A stretch of DNA of 46,416 bases from Promethearchaeota archaeon (lineage in GTDB: Archaea; Asgardarchaeota; Lokiarchaeia; Sigyniarchaeales; SOKP01), in contig JAEOTZ010000077.1 in assembly GCA_016839585.1 (NCBI GenBank), forward strand, positions 1-46,416, given 5' to 3'. Within the stretch, counting starts at the first letter, position 1; each line of letters starts with the position of its first letter. A program made the position numbers and the translations under genes. Shown in pieces: positions 22,204 to 30,650 of the stretch. The notes beneath the pieces are model-generated. The model had not been told where the DNA came from. It worked only from the letters and a program-made list of their open reading frames with translations, and made no database searches.

Positions 22204-23463
22204 ATGGCAAAATTAGCTAGAAAAGTCGCGCTCGTAGGAGCAGGGATGTCTAAATTTGGAAGACATTTCCCAAATAAACGAAATCCAGATTTATGGATAG
22301 ATGCATGGTTAGATGCAGTAAGTAAAGTTGATAATGGAATTAATTCTAAGGATATTGATGCTTGCTATGTTGGAAACTATTCTTCAGATTTATTTAATCA
22401 TCAAGGGCATCTAGGACCTCAAATGGCTAATCTAGTTGGATTAACTCCAAAGCCTGCTCCTAGATTTGAAGGAGCATGCGCTAGTAGTGGTATTGCATTA
22501 AGGCAAGCTGTAATTGCTATTGCTTCTGGTGTACACGATGTAATAGCAGTATCTGGAGTGGAATGCATGACTGAATTACCTACTACAGGAGTTACTGATG
22601 TTTTGGCAACGGCTTCTGATAGTTTATTCGAATATCCTGCTGGGGCAACATTCCCAGGATTATATGGTACCCTTGCTTCTGCCCATATGCATAAATATGG
22701 GACTACAATAGAAGATCTAATGAGAGTTGGTATAAAGAATCATGAGAATGGGAGAGAAAATCCTTATGCACAAATGCAACAGTCGATAAAAGAAATGATG
22801 GAAAGTAAAAAAGCCAGACTCGAAAAAGAGGGTAAAGACATTCCTGATTGGAAAGATGAGTTTGATTTTCTTAAAAGTCGATCGAATCCAATGATAGCTT
22901 ATCCTTTAAGATTATTTGATTGCTCTCTAATAACTGATGGTGCTGCATGTCTCTTTCTTGCAGCTGATAATGTTGCAAAGAAATTTACAGATACTCCAAT
23001 TTGGATAACTGGTACGGGTCAAGGAAGTGCTGCATTATCACTACATGACAGAGATGATTTAACTAGTTTTATTGCTTCACGAGAGGCAGCAAGGCAAGCA
23101 TATCAAATGTCTGGTCTAAAACCGAAAGATATTCAAATTTGTGAAGTGCATGATTGTTTCACTATAGCTGAAATCGTTGCACTAGAAGATTTAGGATTTT
23201 ATGAGAGAGGAAAGGCTGTTGAAGCTATAAAAAATGGAGAAACGAAACGTGATGGAGTCTTACCAATCAATACATCAGGAGGATTAAAATCTAAGGGGCA
23301 TCCCGTTGGAGCAACTGGTGCAGCTCATGCTGTAGAAATATTTAAACAAATGAGGGGTATTGCTGAAAGGAATAGACAAGTGAAATTTGATGTTGAAAAG
23401 GCTATGACGCATAATCTAGGTGGGAGTGGTGGGACATGCGTAGTTCATATTTATGAAAAATAG
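22204..23463 (+). CDS. thiolase-family acyl-CoA C-acyltransferase
   Basis: A 419-residue protein of the thiolase superfamily, archaeal acetyl-CoA acetyltransferase / SCP-x type. The nucleophile is in EGACASSGIALRQAV (Cys near residue 92), the HxxF-like active-site region is CEVHDCFTIAEIVALEDLGF, and the C-terminus has NTSGGLKSKGHPVGATGAAH with the catalytic His and MTHNLGGSGGTCVVHI with the second Cys. In archaea such thiolases condense two acetyl-CoA to acetoacetyl-CoA (for mevalonate and beta-oxidation). They form complexes with a DUF35 protein, and often HMG-CoA synthase. The DUF35 gene is directly downstream (16 bp), but no HMG-CoA synthase gene is seen here. ATG follows AGGTAGATAAA, a ribosome site. 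Confidence 0.85.
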   Translation: MAKLARKVALVGAGMSKFGRHFPNKRNPDLWIDAWLDAVSKVDNGINSKDIDACYVGNYSSDLFNHQGHLGPQMANLVGLTPKPAPRFEGACASSGIALRQAVIAIASGVHDVIAVSGVECMTELPTTGVTDVLATASDSLFEYPAGATFPGLYGTLASAHMHKYGTTIEDLMRVGIKNHENGRENPYAQMQQSIKEMMESKKARLEKEGKDIPDWKDEFDFLKSRSNPMIAYPLRLFDCSLITDGAACLFLAADNVAKKFTDTPIWITGTGQGSAALSLHDRDDLTSFIASREAARQAYQMSGLKPKDIQICEVHDCFTIAEIVALEDLGFYERGKAVEAIKNGETKRDGVLPINTSGGLKSKGHPVGATGAAHAVEIFKQMRGIAERNRQVKFDVEKAMTHNLGGSGGTCVVHIYEK

Positions 23464-23479
23464 AGGTGAATAAGATAAA

Positions 23480-23902
23480 ATGTCTGAAATAGTTAAAGAT
23501 TTTACCATTGAAAGTTATTTAGAGTATATTCGTAATAAAAAATTAATGGGCTCAAAATGCAAAGATTGTGGAGAAACATATGTTCCTGTAAGAAAACTAT
23601 GCACTAAATGTAATACTGCAAATATGGAATGGGTCGAAATGTCAGGAAAGGGAAAAGTTGCTGCGTTTACGAGTATTACGGTGGGGACTCCTTTTTTTGT
23701 AGAAAAAGGATATGGAAGAAATAAACCCTATTGTTTCTCTGTAATAAAACTTGATGAGGGACCTATGGTTAGTGGACAATTAGTAGGAGTAGATGAAAGT
23801 AAACCGGAGACTATTAGTGTAGATATGCCAGTTAAAGTAAAATTTTTAGAAACTGAAATTAAAGGTGAGACGAGAGTAGATTTAGGCTTCGAACCTGCTT
23901 AA
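23480..23902 (+). CDS. DUF35 zinc-ribbon/OB-fold protein
   Basis: A 140-residue protein. A zinc ribbon at residues about 20-50 (MGSKCKDCGETYVPVRKLCT ... KCN) is followed by an OB fold (WVEMSGKGKVAAFTSITVGT, PYCFSVIKLDEGPMVSGQLV, MPVKVKFLETEIKGE). The family (DUF35, OB-fold acyl-CoA-associated) has been shown in a methanogen to bridge thiolase and HMG-CoA synthase and to form a shared CoA-binding site. The tight 16-bp spacing from the thiolase gene makes it the partner subunit. The ATG follows GAGGTGAATAAG, a good ribosome site. Confidence 0.85.
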   Translation: MSEIVKDFTIESYLEYIRNKKLMGSKCKDCGETYVPVRKLCTKCNTANMEWVEMSGKGKVAAFTSITVGTPFFVEKGYGRNKPYCFSVIKLDEGPMVSGQLVGVDESKPETISVDMPVKVKFLETEIKGETRVDLGFEPA

Positions 23903-23985
23903 AACCTTAAATCTCTTTTTTATTTTTTAATATTTATATAACAACTTTAAATATAGTTTTATTCTTAATTGATTGGTGGATTCTA

Positions 23986-25125
23986 ATAAAGAAGCATTAT
24001 AAGATAACAATTCTTAGTAGTTTTATTTTCATAGCAATTTTTTCATTTTTCATTCCAAAATTTTTTACAAGTAACCTAAAAATACAAAATATAGACGTTG
24101 AATTAAACTTTCATGAAGAAAATTCCTATATTTTTATTCAAGATCAATTAGATATAGGATTTCGAATCCCAGGAACACAAGAAAGAATTAATTGCACCAA
24201 ATATTTTATTTCAAAATTTCAGGAAATAGATAATAATTTTACATATATCCTCCATAATTTTACCATTCTTTCAATTGAATGTCAAAATGTTTTGTTTAAA
24301 TTGAATGAAAATTATAGTAATATTGTTATTTTGGGGGCTCACTATGACACACGTGCTAAGGCAACAAAAGATAGTATTAACCCAGATGATCCTGTCCCGG
24401 GTGCGAATGATGGAGCAAGTGGATGCGCCGTTCTAATCGAACTCGCTAAAATTTTCTATGAACGAAGAGATAATTTAACGTGTCAAATATGGTTTTTATT
24501 TTTTGATGCAGAAGATCAAGGAAGAGATGTTGCTTATGGAATTGATGGATGGGATTGGTGTGAAGGATCTGAAAAATTTGTTAATGATATAGATACTTTC
24601 TACAATTCTGAATATGAAACATTTGATTGTATGATATTATTAGATATGGTTGGGGGAGTTAATCTAAAATTTATAAATGAACAATATTCTACATCATCTT
24701 TACTTGATGAGTTATTCGGGGTTGGGAGAAATTTAGGTTTCCCAGAAGAATTTCCTAAAAATGCCATTTCTAGATATATTACTGATGATCATAAAGCTTT
24801 TGTAAATATTGGCATACCTTCGGCAGATTTAATTATAAATTTTTGGGATAATCCAGATTGGCCTTATCATCATACGATCCAAGATGATATTTCTCATATT
24901 TCAAATCATAGTCTCGAAGTTACTGGTAAAACAATAGAGCAATTTATCTATAATAATTATTTTGTTAATCTTAGCGATATATATAAGGGTAATTATCCTT
25001 GGCGTGAAGATATAAATATTCCTCAAATTGAAATTGAAATGATTTCTATATTAATAATGACTATAGCCATTTTAGGTTCAATAGTTGTTGTATTCTCCTT
25101 ATTTAAAAAAGATAAATTTAACTAG
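23986..25125 (+). CDS. M28-family metallopeptidase, membrane-anchored; unusual start
   Basis: The clear domain is at 24292-25125: GAHYDTRAKAT, GANDGASGCAVLIELAKIF, WFLFFDAEDQGRD, MILLDMVGG and DWPYHHTIQDDISH carry the five conserved His/Asp/Glu zinc ligands of M28 peptidases, and the DAED variant resembles glutaminyl cyclase-like members. A C-terminal TM segment (about 25041-25110) precedes KKDKFN. The TTG at 24292 is too late: the same frame is open upstream to 23911 and encodes a membrane anchor (HYKITILSSFIFIAIFSFFI) plus the usual prodomain (FRIPGTQERINCTKYFI), but contains no ATG, GTG or TTG. GGTGG (23975-23979) is spaced well for an ATA at 23986, or a one-base indel could join the TTG at 23974. 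Extracytoplasmic location likely. Confidence 0.6.
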   Translation: MKKHYKITILSSFIFIAIFSFFIPKFFTSNLKIQNIDVELNFHEENSYIFIQDQLDIGFRIPGTQERINCTKYFISKFQEIDNNFTYILHNFTILSIECQNVLFKLNENYSNIVILGAHYDTRAKATKDSINPDDPVPGANDGASGCAVLIELAKIFYERRDNLTCQIWFLFFDAEDQGRDVAYGIDGWDWCEGSEKFVNDIDTFYNSEYETFDCMILLDMVGGVNLKFINEQYSTSSLLDELFGVGRNLGFPEEFPKNAISRYITDDHKAFVNIGIPSADLIINFWDNPDWPYHHTIQDDISHISNHSLEVTGKTIEQFIYNNYFVNLSDIYKGNYPWREDINIPQIEIEMISILIMTIAILGSIVVVFSLFKKDKFN

Positions 25126-25142
25126 CTTTTAAAGAATTTAAC

Positions 25143-25778
25143 TCATTTCTTAATCCCTAAGATTGCACGATGATTAGTTTCATCCATATAAACTTCCAAA
25201 AGATTAAAGGAACTAAATACTTGATAAATTTCGTCTACAGTAAAAAAATGATGAGGAAGACCTTTTTCTTGCCCCTTTTGAGGAACATAAGTTCCTTTTT
25301 CAATTTCTTTTAATTCCCAGGATTCTAATTTAGATCCTGTTCCTAATACTGGAAATGTTATAAAAATTATACTACCTTTTTTTAAAATTCTTTCAATTTC
25401 CTTAACAGTGATTATTATATCTTTTATTAGATTATGGTGAATTACTTGAATTGAAATTATGGCATCAAAAAACTTGTCTTCATAAGGAAATTTATCTTCT
25501 ATTCTATTCAAGTGTAATTCTACCTTTTCATTTTCTTCAATGAGCCATTTTCTTGCCATCTCTAAAGCCTTAGGTGAAGCATCCATACCATATACTTCAA
25601 ATCCTTTTTTTGATAAAAATATAAGATGTCGACCTGTTCCACATCCAAGATCTAACACTTTTTTTACTCCTTTTTCTTTAAATAATTTAGAAATTTTTTC
25701 CATATCTGGATGAGGATCATGAAATATCTTTCCCCGTTTAGAAAATATCTCGTCCCAATCTGGCATAAAGAATATCAA
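25143..25778 (-). CDS. class I SAM-dependent methyltransferase
   Basis: A 211-residue protein. Motif I is KVLDLGCGTGRHLIFLSKKG, followed by the acidic loop FEVYGMDASPKALEMARKWL (motif II). FDAIISIQVIHHNLIKDIII is motif III with the common HH, and EIERILKKGSIIFITFPV is motif IV. The N-terminus (MPDWDEIFSKRGKIF) resembles the tellurite-resistance TehB-like and UbiE-like group, which methylates small molecules. The frame opens at TTG (25778), but ATG at 25766 is a better start because family members begin MPDWDEIF. The acceptor is unknown. It lies just downstream of the lipid-kinase gene (about 16-28 bp), and cotranscription suggests a possible lipid-modification role, which is only an inference. 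Confidence 0.8.
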   Translation of the reverse strand: MIFFMPDWDEIFSKRGKIFHDPHPDMEKISKLFKEKGVKKVLDLGCGTGRHLIFLSKKGFEVYGMDASPKALEMARKWLIEENEKVELHLNRIEDKFPYEDKFFDAIISIQVIHHNLIKDIIITVKEIERILKKGSIIFITFPVLGTGSKLESWELKEIEKGTYVPQKGQEKGLPHHFFTVDEIYQVFSSFNLLEVYMDETNHRAILGIKK

Positions 25779-25794
25779 ACTCTAAAAAAAGATA

Positions 25795-26760
25795 TTAATC
25801 GTAATTACACTCCCAAAAATATCTTCCATGCTCTTTCTTAAAGGCTTCTGCTACTTCATCTACTTTTGGTCGAATAAATTCACATCCATCTTTAATGCAT
25901 TCATAATTAACAGGTAAAACATCTAAAATTTCTCCATCAACTTGACAAATATATGGATTAGGTTCTTCGGAACTTAACATTTCAACTCTTACCTTCTTAC
26001 TGGTATATTCATAGATATTTGGATGAGGTAACAGTGTAGCTTTATACATTCGATTAAAATGTCTAAGTAATTTAAATTTACCAATATCTACAATATTTAC
26101 ATGAAAAACCCCATCATCTACTCGCGCTTTTTGACATATATACATAAATCCTCCATAACTTGGACCATTTGCACAAGCTAAGCAGTTCGCGTATCCCTCA
26201 TAAATATCATCATCCATCGTTACTCTGATTTGCTTATTCTTCCAAGGCAGTAAAGCCTTAAGAGTTTGAGTAACATAACTTTTTCCTCTTTTTGCTTCAT
26301 TAAATCTGCGTGTAACATCGCTATCAAAGCCCTGACTCCCAATACCTAAAAAATAGCGTTGAATTCCCGTGTCTGTTTTTCCCAATCCAATATCTGCCCT
26401 ACTAGTATTACCTTCAGTAATTATCTCACAAGCTCTCTTTATATCAGGAAGAATTCCAATAGCTGCAGGAATATCATTTCCAGATCCCATAGGAATAAAT
26501 CCGCACAAAGCATTAGTATTAGAAGTTATAGTTCCATTCATCACTTCATTACAAGTCCCATCTCCTCCTGCTCCAATCACTCTATATCCATCTTTTGCTA
26601 ATTGACTTGCTAGTTCTATCGCATGTCCCATATATTCAGTTTCAAATAATTTATATGAAACATCTAATTCATCTAAACATTTTTTCATATATTCAATATC
26701 TCTCTTTGTTTCTTTCTTTTTCCCAGCAACAGGATTATAAATAATACCATGAGTTTCCAT
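25795..26760 (-). CDS. diacylglycerol/lipid kinase (DAGK catalytic domain, YegS type)
   Basis: A 321-residue protein. GIIYNPVAGKKKETKRDIEY at the N-terminus, the nucleotide motif GAGGDGTCNEVMNGTITSN (about residues 82-100) and FIPMGSGNDIPAAIGI (about 110-126) are the three hallmarks of the DAGK-cat/YegS/BmrU family. The beta-rich C-terminal domain includes KRYFLGIGSQGFDSD-like and ACANGPSYGGFMYICQKARV segments, the latter typical of lipid kinases. ATP-dependent phosphorylation of a lipid alcohol such as diacylglycerol, archaetidol-like lipid or dolichol is the likely reaction; the acceptor is unknown. The methyltransferase gene follows on the same strand, and the pair may act on membrane lipids. 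Confidence 0.8.
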   Translation of the reverse strand: METHGIIYNPVAGKKKETKRDIEYMKKCLDELDVSYKLFETEYMGHAIELASQLAKDGYRVIGAGGDGTCNEVMNGTITSNTNALCGFIPMGSGNDIPAAIGILPDIKRACEIITEGNTSRADIGLGKTDTGIQRYFLGIGSQGFDSDVTRRFNEAKRGKSYVTQTLKALLPWKNKQIRVTMDDDIYEGYANCLACANGPSYGGFMYICQKARVDDGVFHVNIVDIGKFKLLRHFNRMYKATLLPHPNIYEYTSKKVRVEMLSSEEPNPYICQVDGEILDVLPVNYECIKDGCEFIRPKVDEVAEAFKKEHGRYFWECNYD

Positions 26761-26953
26761 TTAAATCAATATATACCTTTATTTTGTATGTTTTTAATTT
26801 AAAAAAATCAATTATTAACCTTTTAAATTTTAAAATATATAAAACTATTTTCAAATCAAACTTAAGAGAAATAGTTAGAATTTTTTGGGATTAATTTCTC
26901 TTAGAAGTATTGAATTGAAAGAACCTTACAGATGTTAAAAATAGAATCTTTAT

Positions 26954-27766
26954 TTATGTCTCACGCCATTCACAACCACATTCGGCGCAACAACATTTTT
27001 TCCCGTAAATTCTAGGATAATCCATTAATATTATCGATTTATCATCAATCTCATGAATTAGCCCTTCGTTATTACAACTTGGACATTTTCTACGACCCAG
27101 AGGTTTTTCAACTACTAAAACACCGTTTTCATAAGAACGTAAAGAAATTGGGTTTGAATGCATTGAAGTAGTCAACCTATCTAGAGTTTCCTTAAAAATA
27201 TTACCATTATTTTCCGTAGTTAATGGTTTAATTTCTTCTTCTCTATTGATATAGTTTTCTTGATCAGTCATTATAATATAGCCCTTAACAATTGAGTTGA
27301 TCTCATCTTTTTTAGGTAATCGGTTATATCTTTCTTGAAAATTCTCAATAAATGCTTCAGCATCTGATTTCATAATATTGTATCCATGATCTTGAATCTT
27401 TCTTGTAATGTTAGTAATAATTTCATCTTTAGAGAATATTTTTTCCACTTTTTCTTCTAACGTCTCAGAAATTTCAAGATTTTTTCTTAGTTCATTCCAT
27501 AATTGATTTATTTGATCTTCTGAGATTTTACCATTGACCTTTACATAAATTTTTTTTTCTGGGTCTTTTAATATAGTTATCTTATTTTCTTTTTGTAATT
27601 CTTTATCAATATTTTCATCGAAGTAATTAATTCTAAGAAGACTTTTTCCTAATTTAGAAGTTTTTGTGGAGTAATTTAAATTTTTTTGTAATACATCTTC
27701 CATTATTTTTTGAATGTCGGTATTACTTTTATCTTTTATACCAAATGAATGAGTTCTCTCAAGCAT
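26954..27766 (-). CDS. hypothetical protein with C-terminal zinc ribbon
   Basis: A 270-residue, highly charged protein. The first 200 residues are helical and Lys/Glu/Asn-rich with no family I recognise (for example LEISETLEEKVEKIFSKDEI). The C-terminus has GRRKCPSCNNEGLIHEIDD, a strand DKSIILMDYPRIYGKKCCC, and AECGCEWRET, giving a CPSC...CAEC zinc ribbon. The location of the ribbon at the very end and the absence of a signal peptide suggest a cytosolic protein that binds nucleic acid or a large complex, but no function is claimed. The ATG is the first in frame. It is monocistronic, about 190 bp upstream of the lipid-kinase gene and 232 bp from the divergent signal-peptidase gene. Confidence 0.55.
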   Translation of the reverse strand: MLERTHSFGIKDKSNTDIQKIMEDVLQKNLNYSTKTSKLGKSLLRINYFDENIDKELQKENKITILKDPEKKIYVKVNGKISEDQINQLWNELRKNLEISETLEEKVEKIFSKDEIITNITRKIQDHGYNIMKSDAEAFIENFQERYNRLPKKDEINSIVKGYIIMTDQENYINREEEIKPLTTENNGNIFKETLDRLTTSMHSNPISLRSYENGVLVVEKPLGRRKCPSCNNEGLIHEIDDKSIILMDYPRIYGKKCCCAECGCEWRET

Positions 27767-27998
27767 TTAATACATCCTTACCCTATTTAAAAATTTGATT
27801 AAATTGATAATTAACAACTAGATATTATTGTTTAAAAATTCTTTCTAGGTGATCAAATTTAGTAAAAATATCGATATATCTATAAACTAAATATATAACA
27901 ACTCAAAATCTTTATATTCAATTTTAAATGAAAAGTTTAACAAAAATTTATATTAATTTTTTTCTTTAATAGCCCATAGAATTACTAGTTTAACAGAT

Positions 27999-28697
27999 AT
28001 GGAAATAAAGAAATTAAAAACTGCAACAAGAAAGGAAAAAGAAATTTCAACAAAAAGAAAAATTATTACTGCAGTCATTTTAATAGTTTTTGCTTTTTCC
28101 AGCTCATTTCTAATATTTTATATTATGCAAATTTCCTTAGATACTAAATTGCCTATGGTTGTAGTAGTTTCCGGAAGTATGGAACCGAAATACAGTAAAG
28201 GTGATTTATTATTTGTAAAAGGTAAAGATCCGGCAAATATAAAAAATGGTACTATTGATGGAAAGGAAGGAGATATTATTATATTTGATGCTCATGGGTT
28301 ATGGTCAAATCCTCCAGCTGATCCAGTTGTACATCGTGTTGTTGGTAAAAGGTATGACAATGGTTGGTTATTTACAACTAAAGGAGATGCAAACGCCTCT
28401 CCTGATGAAGCAGAAGTCCCCGCAAATAAAATATTTGGAGTAGTATGCGGGATAATCCCTTATATTGGGTGGGTAAAAATACTTTTAACTGATTCAGGAC
28501 TCTTAATCCCCCTGCTTATAATTATCTCCGTTATACTTGTAATAAGCATAATTTGGGATTTTATTAAAAAAGAAGAAGAAGAGAATATATCTGAGGATGA
28601 TAAAAAAATTATTCGTAAATCAAAAACTGGGTTTAATTTTGAGTCTAAAGAAATAATTGAAATGGATTTTACTAAATATGATGATTTAGATTTATAA
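27999..28697 (+). CDS. signal peptidase I, archaeal/SEC11 Ser-His type
   Basis: A 232-residue protein. Residues 1-20 are charged and cytosolic, then one TM segment lies at about 24-44. PMVVVVSGSMEP places the catalytic Ser at residue 60, and PVVHRVVGKR places His at 112, the dyad of SEC11/archaeal signal peptidases; bacterial enzymes use Lys at this place. FTTKGDANASPDEAEVPANK follows with the conserved Asp near 130, and the C-terminus has another TM segment (about 167-189) then an acidic 40-residue cytosolic tail (EEEENISEDDKK ... MDFTKYDDLDL). It cleaves signal peptides of exported proteins, such as the propeller and protease genes here. The acidic tail is long compared with typical archaeal members. 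Confidence 0.85.
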   Translation: MEIKKLKTATRKEKEISTKRKIITAVILIVFAFSSSFLIFYIMQISLDTKLPMVVVVSGSMEPKYSKGDLLFVKGKDPANIKNGTIDGKEGDIIIFDAHGLWSNPPADPVVHRVVGKRYDNGWLFTTKGDANASPDEAEVPANKIFGVVCGIIPYIGWVKILLTDSGLLIPLLIIISVILVISIIWDFIKKEEEENISEDDKKIIRKSKTGFNFESKEIIEMDFTKYDDLDL

Positions 28698-28833
28698 AAT
28701 GACTTTATTTCTTCCCTTAAATGTTATTAGATTATGAGTTTATAAGTTAAATAGATAAATATTATATATGTATTAGTCAATTCTAATTCATCATAAAATC
28801 TTAATTAAAAAAATTGTTAAGAAAGTGTAAAAA

Positions 28834-29061
28834 ATGTCATATAGTCCCCCCAAAAAGGTAACTGTGATCCTTTCTTTTATCATTCTGGCTTTAGGAATAA
28901 TTCTAGGACTTACATTCATCTTTGAACCTGATGTTATTTATGACCTTTTTTCTGATATTCCAATTGAAGATTTCACTAAAACCTTTATGACCATTTGTTT
29001 TTCCTTAACCCTTATTGGCTGGTTACTTTTATATCTTGGAGTGAGAATGAGAGGAGTTTAA
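28834..29061 (+). CDS. small two-TM membrane protein
   Basis: A 75-residue protein. Residues about 9-28 (VTVILSFIILALGIILGLTF) and 50-68 (MTICFSLTLIGWLLLYLGV) form two TM segments, separated by an acidic loop (EPDVIYDLFSDIPIEDFT) that would face outside. The N-terminus MSYSPPKKV and the C-terminal RMRG are basic, fitting both ends in the cytosol. The pattern resembles small DUF-type archaeal proteins, but no family is assigned. A TATA-like ATAAATATTATATATG lies about 80 bp upstream. It sits between the signal-peptidase and Alba genes in the same direction, without obvious coupling. Confidence 0.6.
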   Translation: MSYSPPKKVTVILSFIILALGIILGLTFIFEPDVIYDLFSDIPIEDFTKTFMTICFSLTLIGWLLLYLGVRMRGV

Positions 29062-29231
29062 TATCTTTTTAACTTATTTTTTTTCCTTTTTATTTTTAAA
29101 ATGTATAAAATTTTGAGAAATTTTCTCATCTTTCTTTAAAATGTGTAAAATTAATTTCGGAAAATTAAATACTTTTATTAATTGGACAATAAAATTTAAA
29201 AAATTTCATAAATTTGAAACAAATATATACT

Positions 29232-29254
29232 CGTAATTTAAAAATAAAATTACG
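29232..29254. promoter_or_regulatory. inverted repeat just after the TATA element of alba
   Basis: CGTAATTT (29232-29239) and AAATTACG (29247-29254) are a perfect 8-bp inverted repeat separated by 7 bp. They lie directly downstream of AAATATATAC (29221-29230), the likely TATA element, at the expected transcription start. The position suits an operator, perhaps autoregulation, or a 5' UTR hairpin. Confidence 0.4.
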
Positions 29255-29328
29255 ATGCAACATTAACGCACAAAAACAAAACAACAAAAAAAACTAAAAA
29301 ATTTAAAAAAACATAGAGGTAATTAAAG

Positions 29329-29613
29329 ATGTCAAAAGAAAAAGAAACAAATTCTGTTTTCGTAGGTCGTCGACCAACAATGAATTACGTCATGGCGACC
29401 ATGATGATCCTTAATAAAGGCGAAGATTGCACTGTTAAGGCTCGTGGTAGAGCTATTTCACATGCAGTTGACGTATGTGAAATTCTCAGAAATAGATTCC
29501 TCAAGGGAACTGAATACAAGGATATTAAGCTCTCCACAGAGAAACTTCAAGGAGAAAATGGGCAAGAAAATAACGTTAGCTCCATAGAAATAGTATTAGC
29601 TCCTCCAACATAA
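29329..29613 (+). CDS. albA: Alba DNA/RNA-binding chromatin protein
   Basis: A 94-residue protein. NSVFVGRRPTMNYVMATMMI matches the Alba start, where the two basic residues after the glycine (normally KK, here RR, residues 14-15) contact nucleic acid. EDCTVKARGRAISHAVDVCE is the typical alpha-1/loop segment, with VKARGRAISKAVDV-like conservation, followed by EILRNRFL and the final strand SSIEIVLAPPT. Alba dimers coat DNA or RNA in archaeal cells. The ribosome site is GAGGTAATTAAAG just before ATG. The upstream region has a strong TATA element and a long AT-rich leader of about 75 nt; a T-rich terminator follows at 29665-29693. Codon use shows more C/G at third positions than in neighbours, consistent with high expression. 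Confidence 0.92.
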   Translation: MSKEKETNSVFVGRRPTMNYVMATMMILNKGEDCTVKARGRAISHAVDVCEILRNRFLKGTEYKDIKLSTEKLQGENGQENNVSSIEIVLAPPT

Positions 29614-29664
29614 AGAGAATACTCAAAGAAAGTTTCTTACCGGTATTGCAAAATTACAATAACT

Positions 29665-29693
29665 CTTTTTTTTATTTATTTATTCTTTTTTTT
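29665..29693 (+). terminator. T-rich terminator after alba
   Basis: Runs of T (CTTTTTTTTATTTATTTATT, then CTTTTTTTT) lie about 50 bp after the stop of the Alba gene, the usual archaeal intrinsic termination signal. The convergent SWIM-like gene ends just beyond. Confidence 0.7.
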
Positions 29694-29711
29694 CAGGGTA
29701 TCCTTCTAAGT

Positions 29712-30224
29712 TTAAAATGCCATAAAATCTTCTGGTAATACCTCAACAGGACGCCACTCTATTTTACCTTCTAAAGCATACTGATATTTCATAAAAATTT
29801 CTGTAGCCTCTGGTTTTATAAATTTTGGTCTGTGTGTTATGGTATTCTCAACCCAATTAATCATATCATTCCTAGTTCCTACTCCTGATTTTATCACAGC
29901 AATTAAAGCTAATATAATATGTTTACAAATCTTTCCCCTCAGACCTCCACACGGAAAAAGATTTTGAGTCCCACAAAAAAATTCTCCATTCCTTTTAAGA
30001 GATATTGCATATTCTAACTGCTCTGGTTTCGTTTGTGATTTTATCACAGCTTTTAAGGAATTATTATCTTTATCAATATAGAGCAAATTCTTTTCTCTTC
30101 TAAACATTCTAATAGCTTTATCGATTCGAGGTGGTATTTTTTCATCATTTATACTTTTCTTCAATTTATCAATAAATAGAAGAATTCTATCATCAATAGG
30201 GAAGTTTTTGTTCATCTTATTCAC
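29712..30224 (-). CDS. SWIM-zinc-finger-like protein
   Basis: A 170-residue protein. GEFFCGTQNLFPCGGLRGKI and CKHIILALIAVIKSG make a C-x(n)-C-x(n)-C-x-H pattern, with the CKHIILAL helix typical of SWIM zinc fingers. The first pair is CxxxxxxxC rather than the classic CxC, so the finger is atypical. The N-terminal region (DRILLFIDKLKKSINDEKIP) is helical, and the segment between (AIRMFRREKNLLYIDKDNNS ... SQTKPEQLEYAISL) resembles the beta strands that precede SWIM domains. The C-terminus is WVENTITHRPKFIK and a helix. SWIM domains bind DNA or proteins, for example with SWI/SNF helicases or Rad51 paralogue complexes. No partner is encoded next to it; the gene is convergent with alba. Confidence 0.6.
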   Translation of the reverse strand: MNKMNKNFPIDDRILLFIDKLKKSINDEKIPPRIDKAIRMFRREKNLLYIDKDNNSLKAVIKSQTKPEQLEYAISLKRNGEFFCGTQNLFPCGGLRGKICKHIILALIAVIKSGVGTRNDMINWVENTITHRPKFIKPEATEIFMKYQYALEGKIEWRPVEVLPEDFMAF

Positions 30225-30650
30225 TATCTAATAATTTCCTAATTCTTAAACAATAATTCTTAGAGAAAGTACTGTAAAGTTATGTTGGCTAAAATATCGA
30301 AGAAAATATTGACTATAAAAGATAATTTAGAGTATTTACTTACACTTAATTCTCCCTAGACTTTCTCTTTTATCTTATTAAAAATGTTAATATAAAATCT
30401 AACTTCTTAAATATAAACTCTTCTTTTTTTTCATGTAAAAAGATTTTTAGATTTTATTAAACTTTTTAAAATCCCAAACCTTTCTTAAAGCGTATTTGAT
30501 TAGGCTTTTTCTGATTAATTTTGTAATATCTTAGCATTTACATTTAAATATTCACAGTAATAATTTAGATCTAAAGCCTTTTTTAAAATTTAAAAAAATC
30601 TTTAAAAATGTCCACTAAAAAAACATTTATATATTCGATTGTGATTTTTG
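30225..30650. other. AT-rich non-coding region
   Basis: No convincing gene on either strand. It contains scattered T-runs and a TATA-like CATTTATATATTCG (about 30624-30637). Only very short ORFs occur (for example a 25-codon frame at about 30274). This is the left half of a 787-bp gap that separates the SWIM-like gene from the histone-fold gene. Confidence 0.5.

Noticed and set aside
30274-30351. 25-codon plus-strand ORF in the 30.2-30.6 kb gap
   Set aside because: No ribosome site or TATA element and too short to support.
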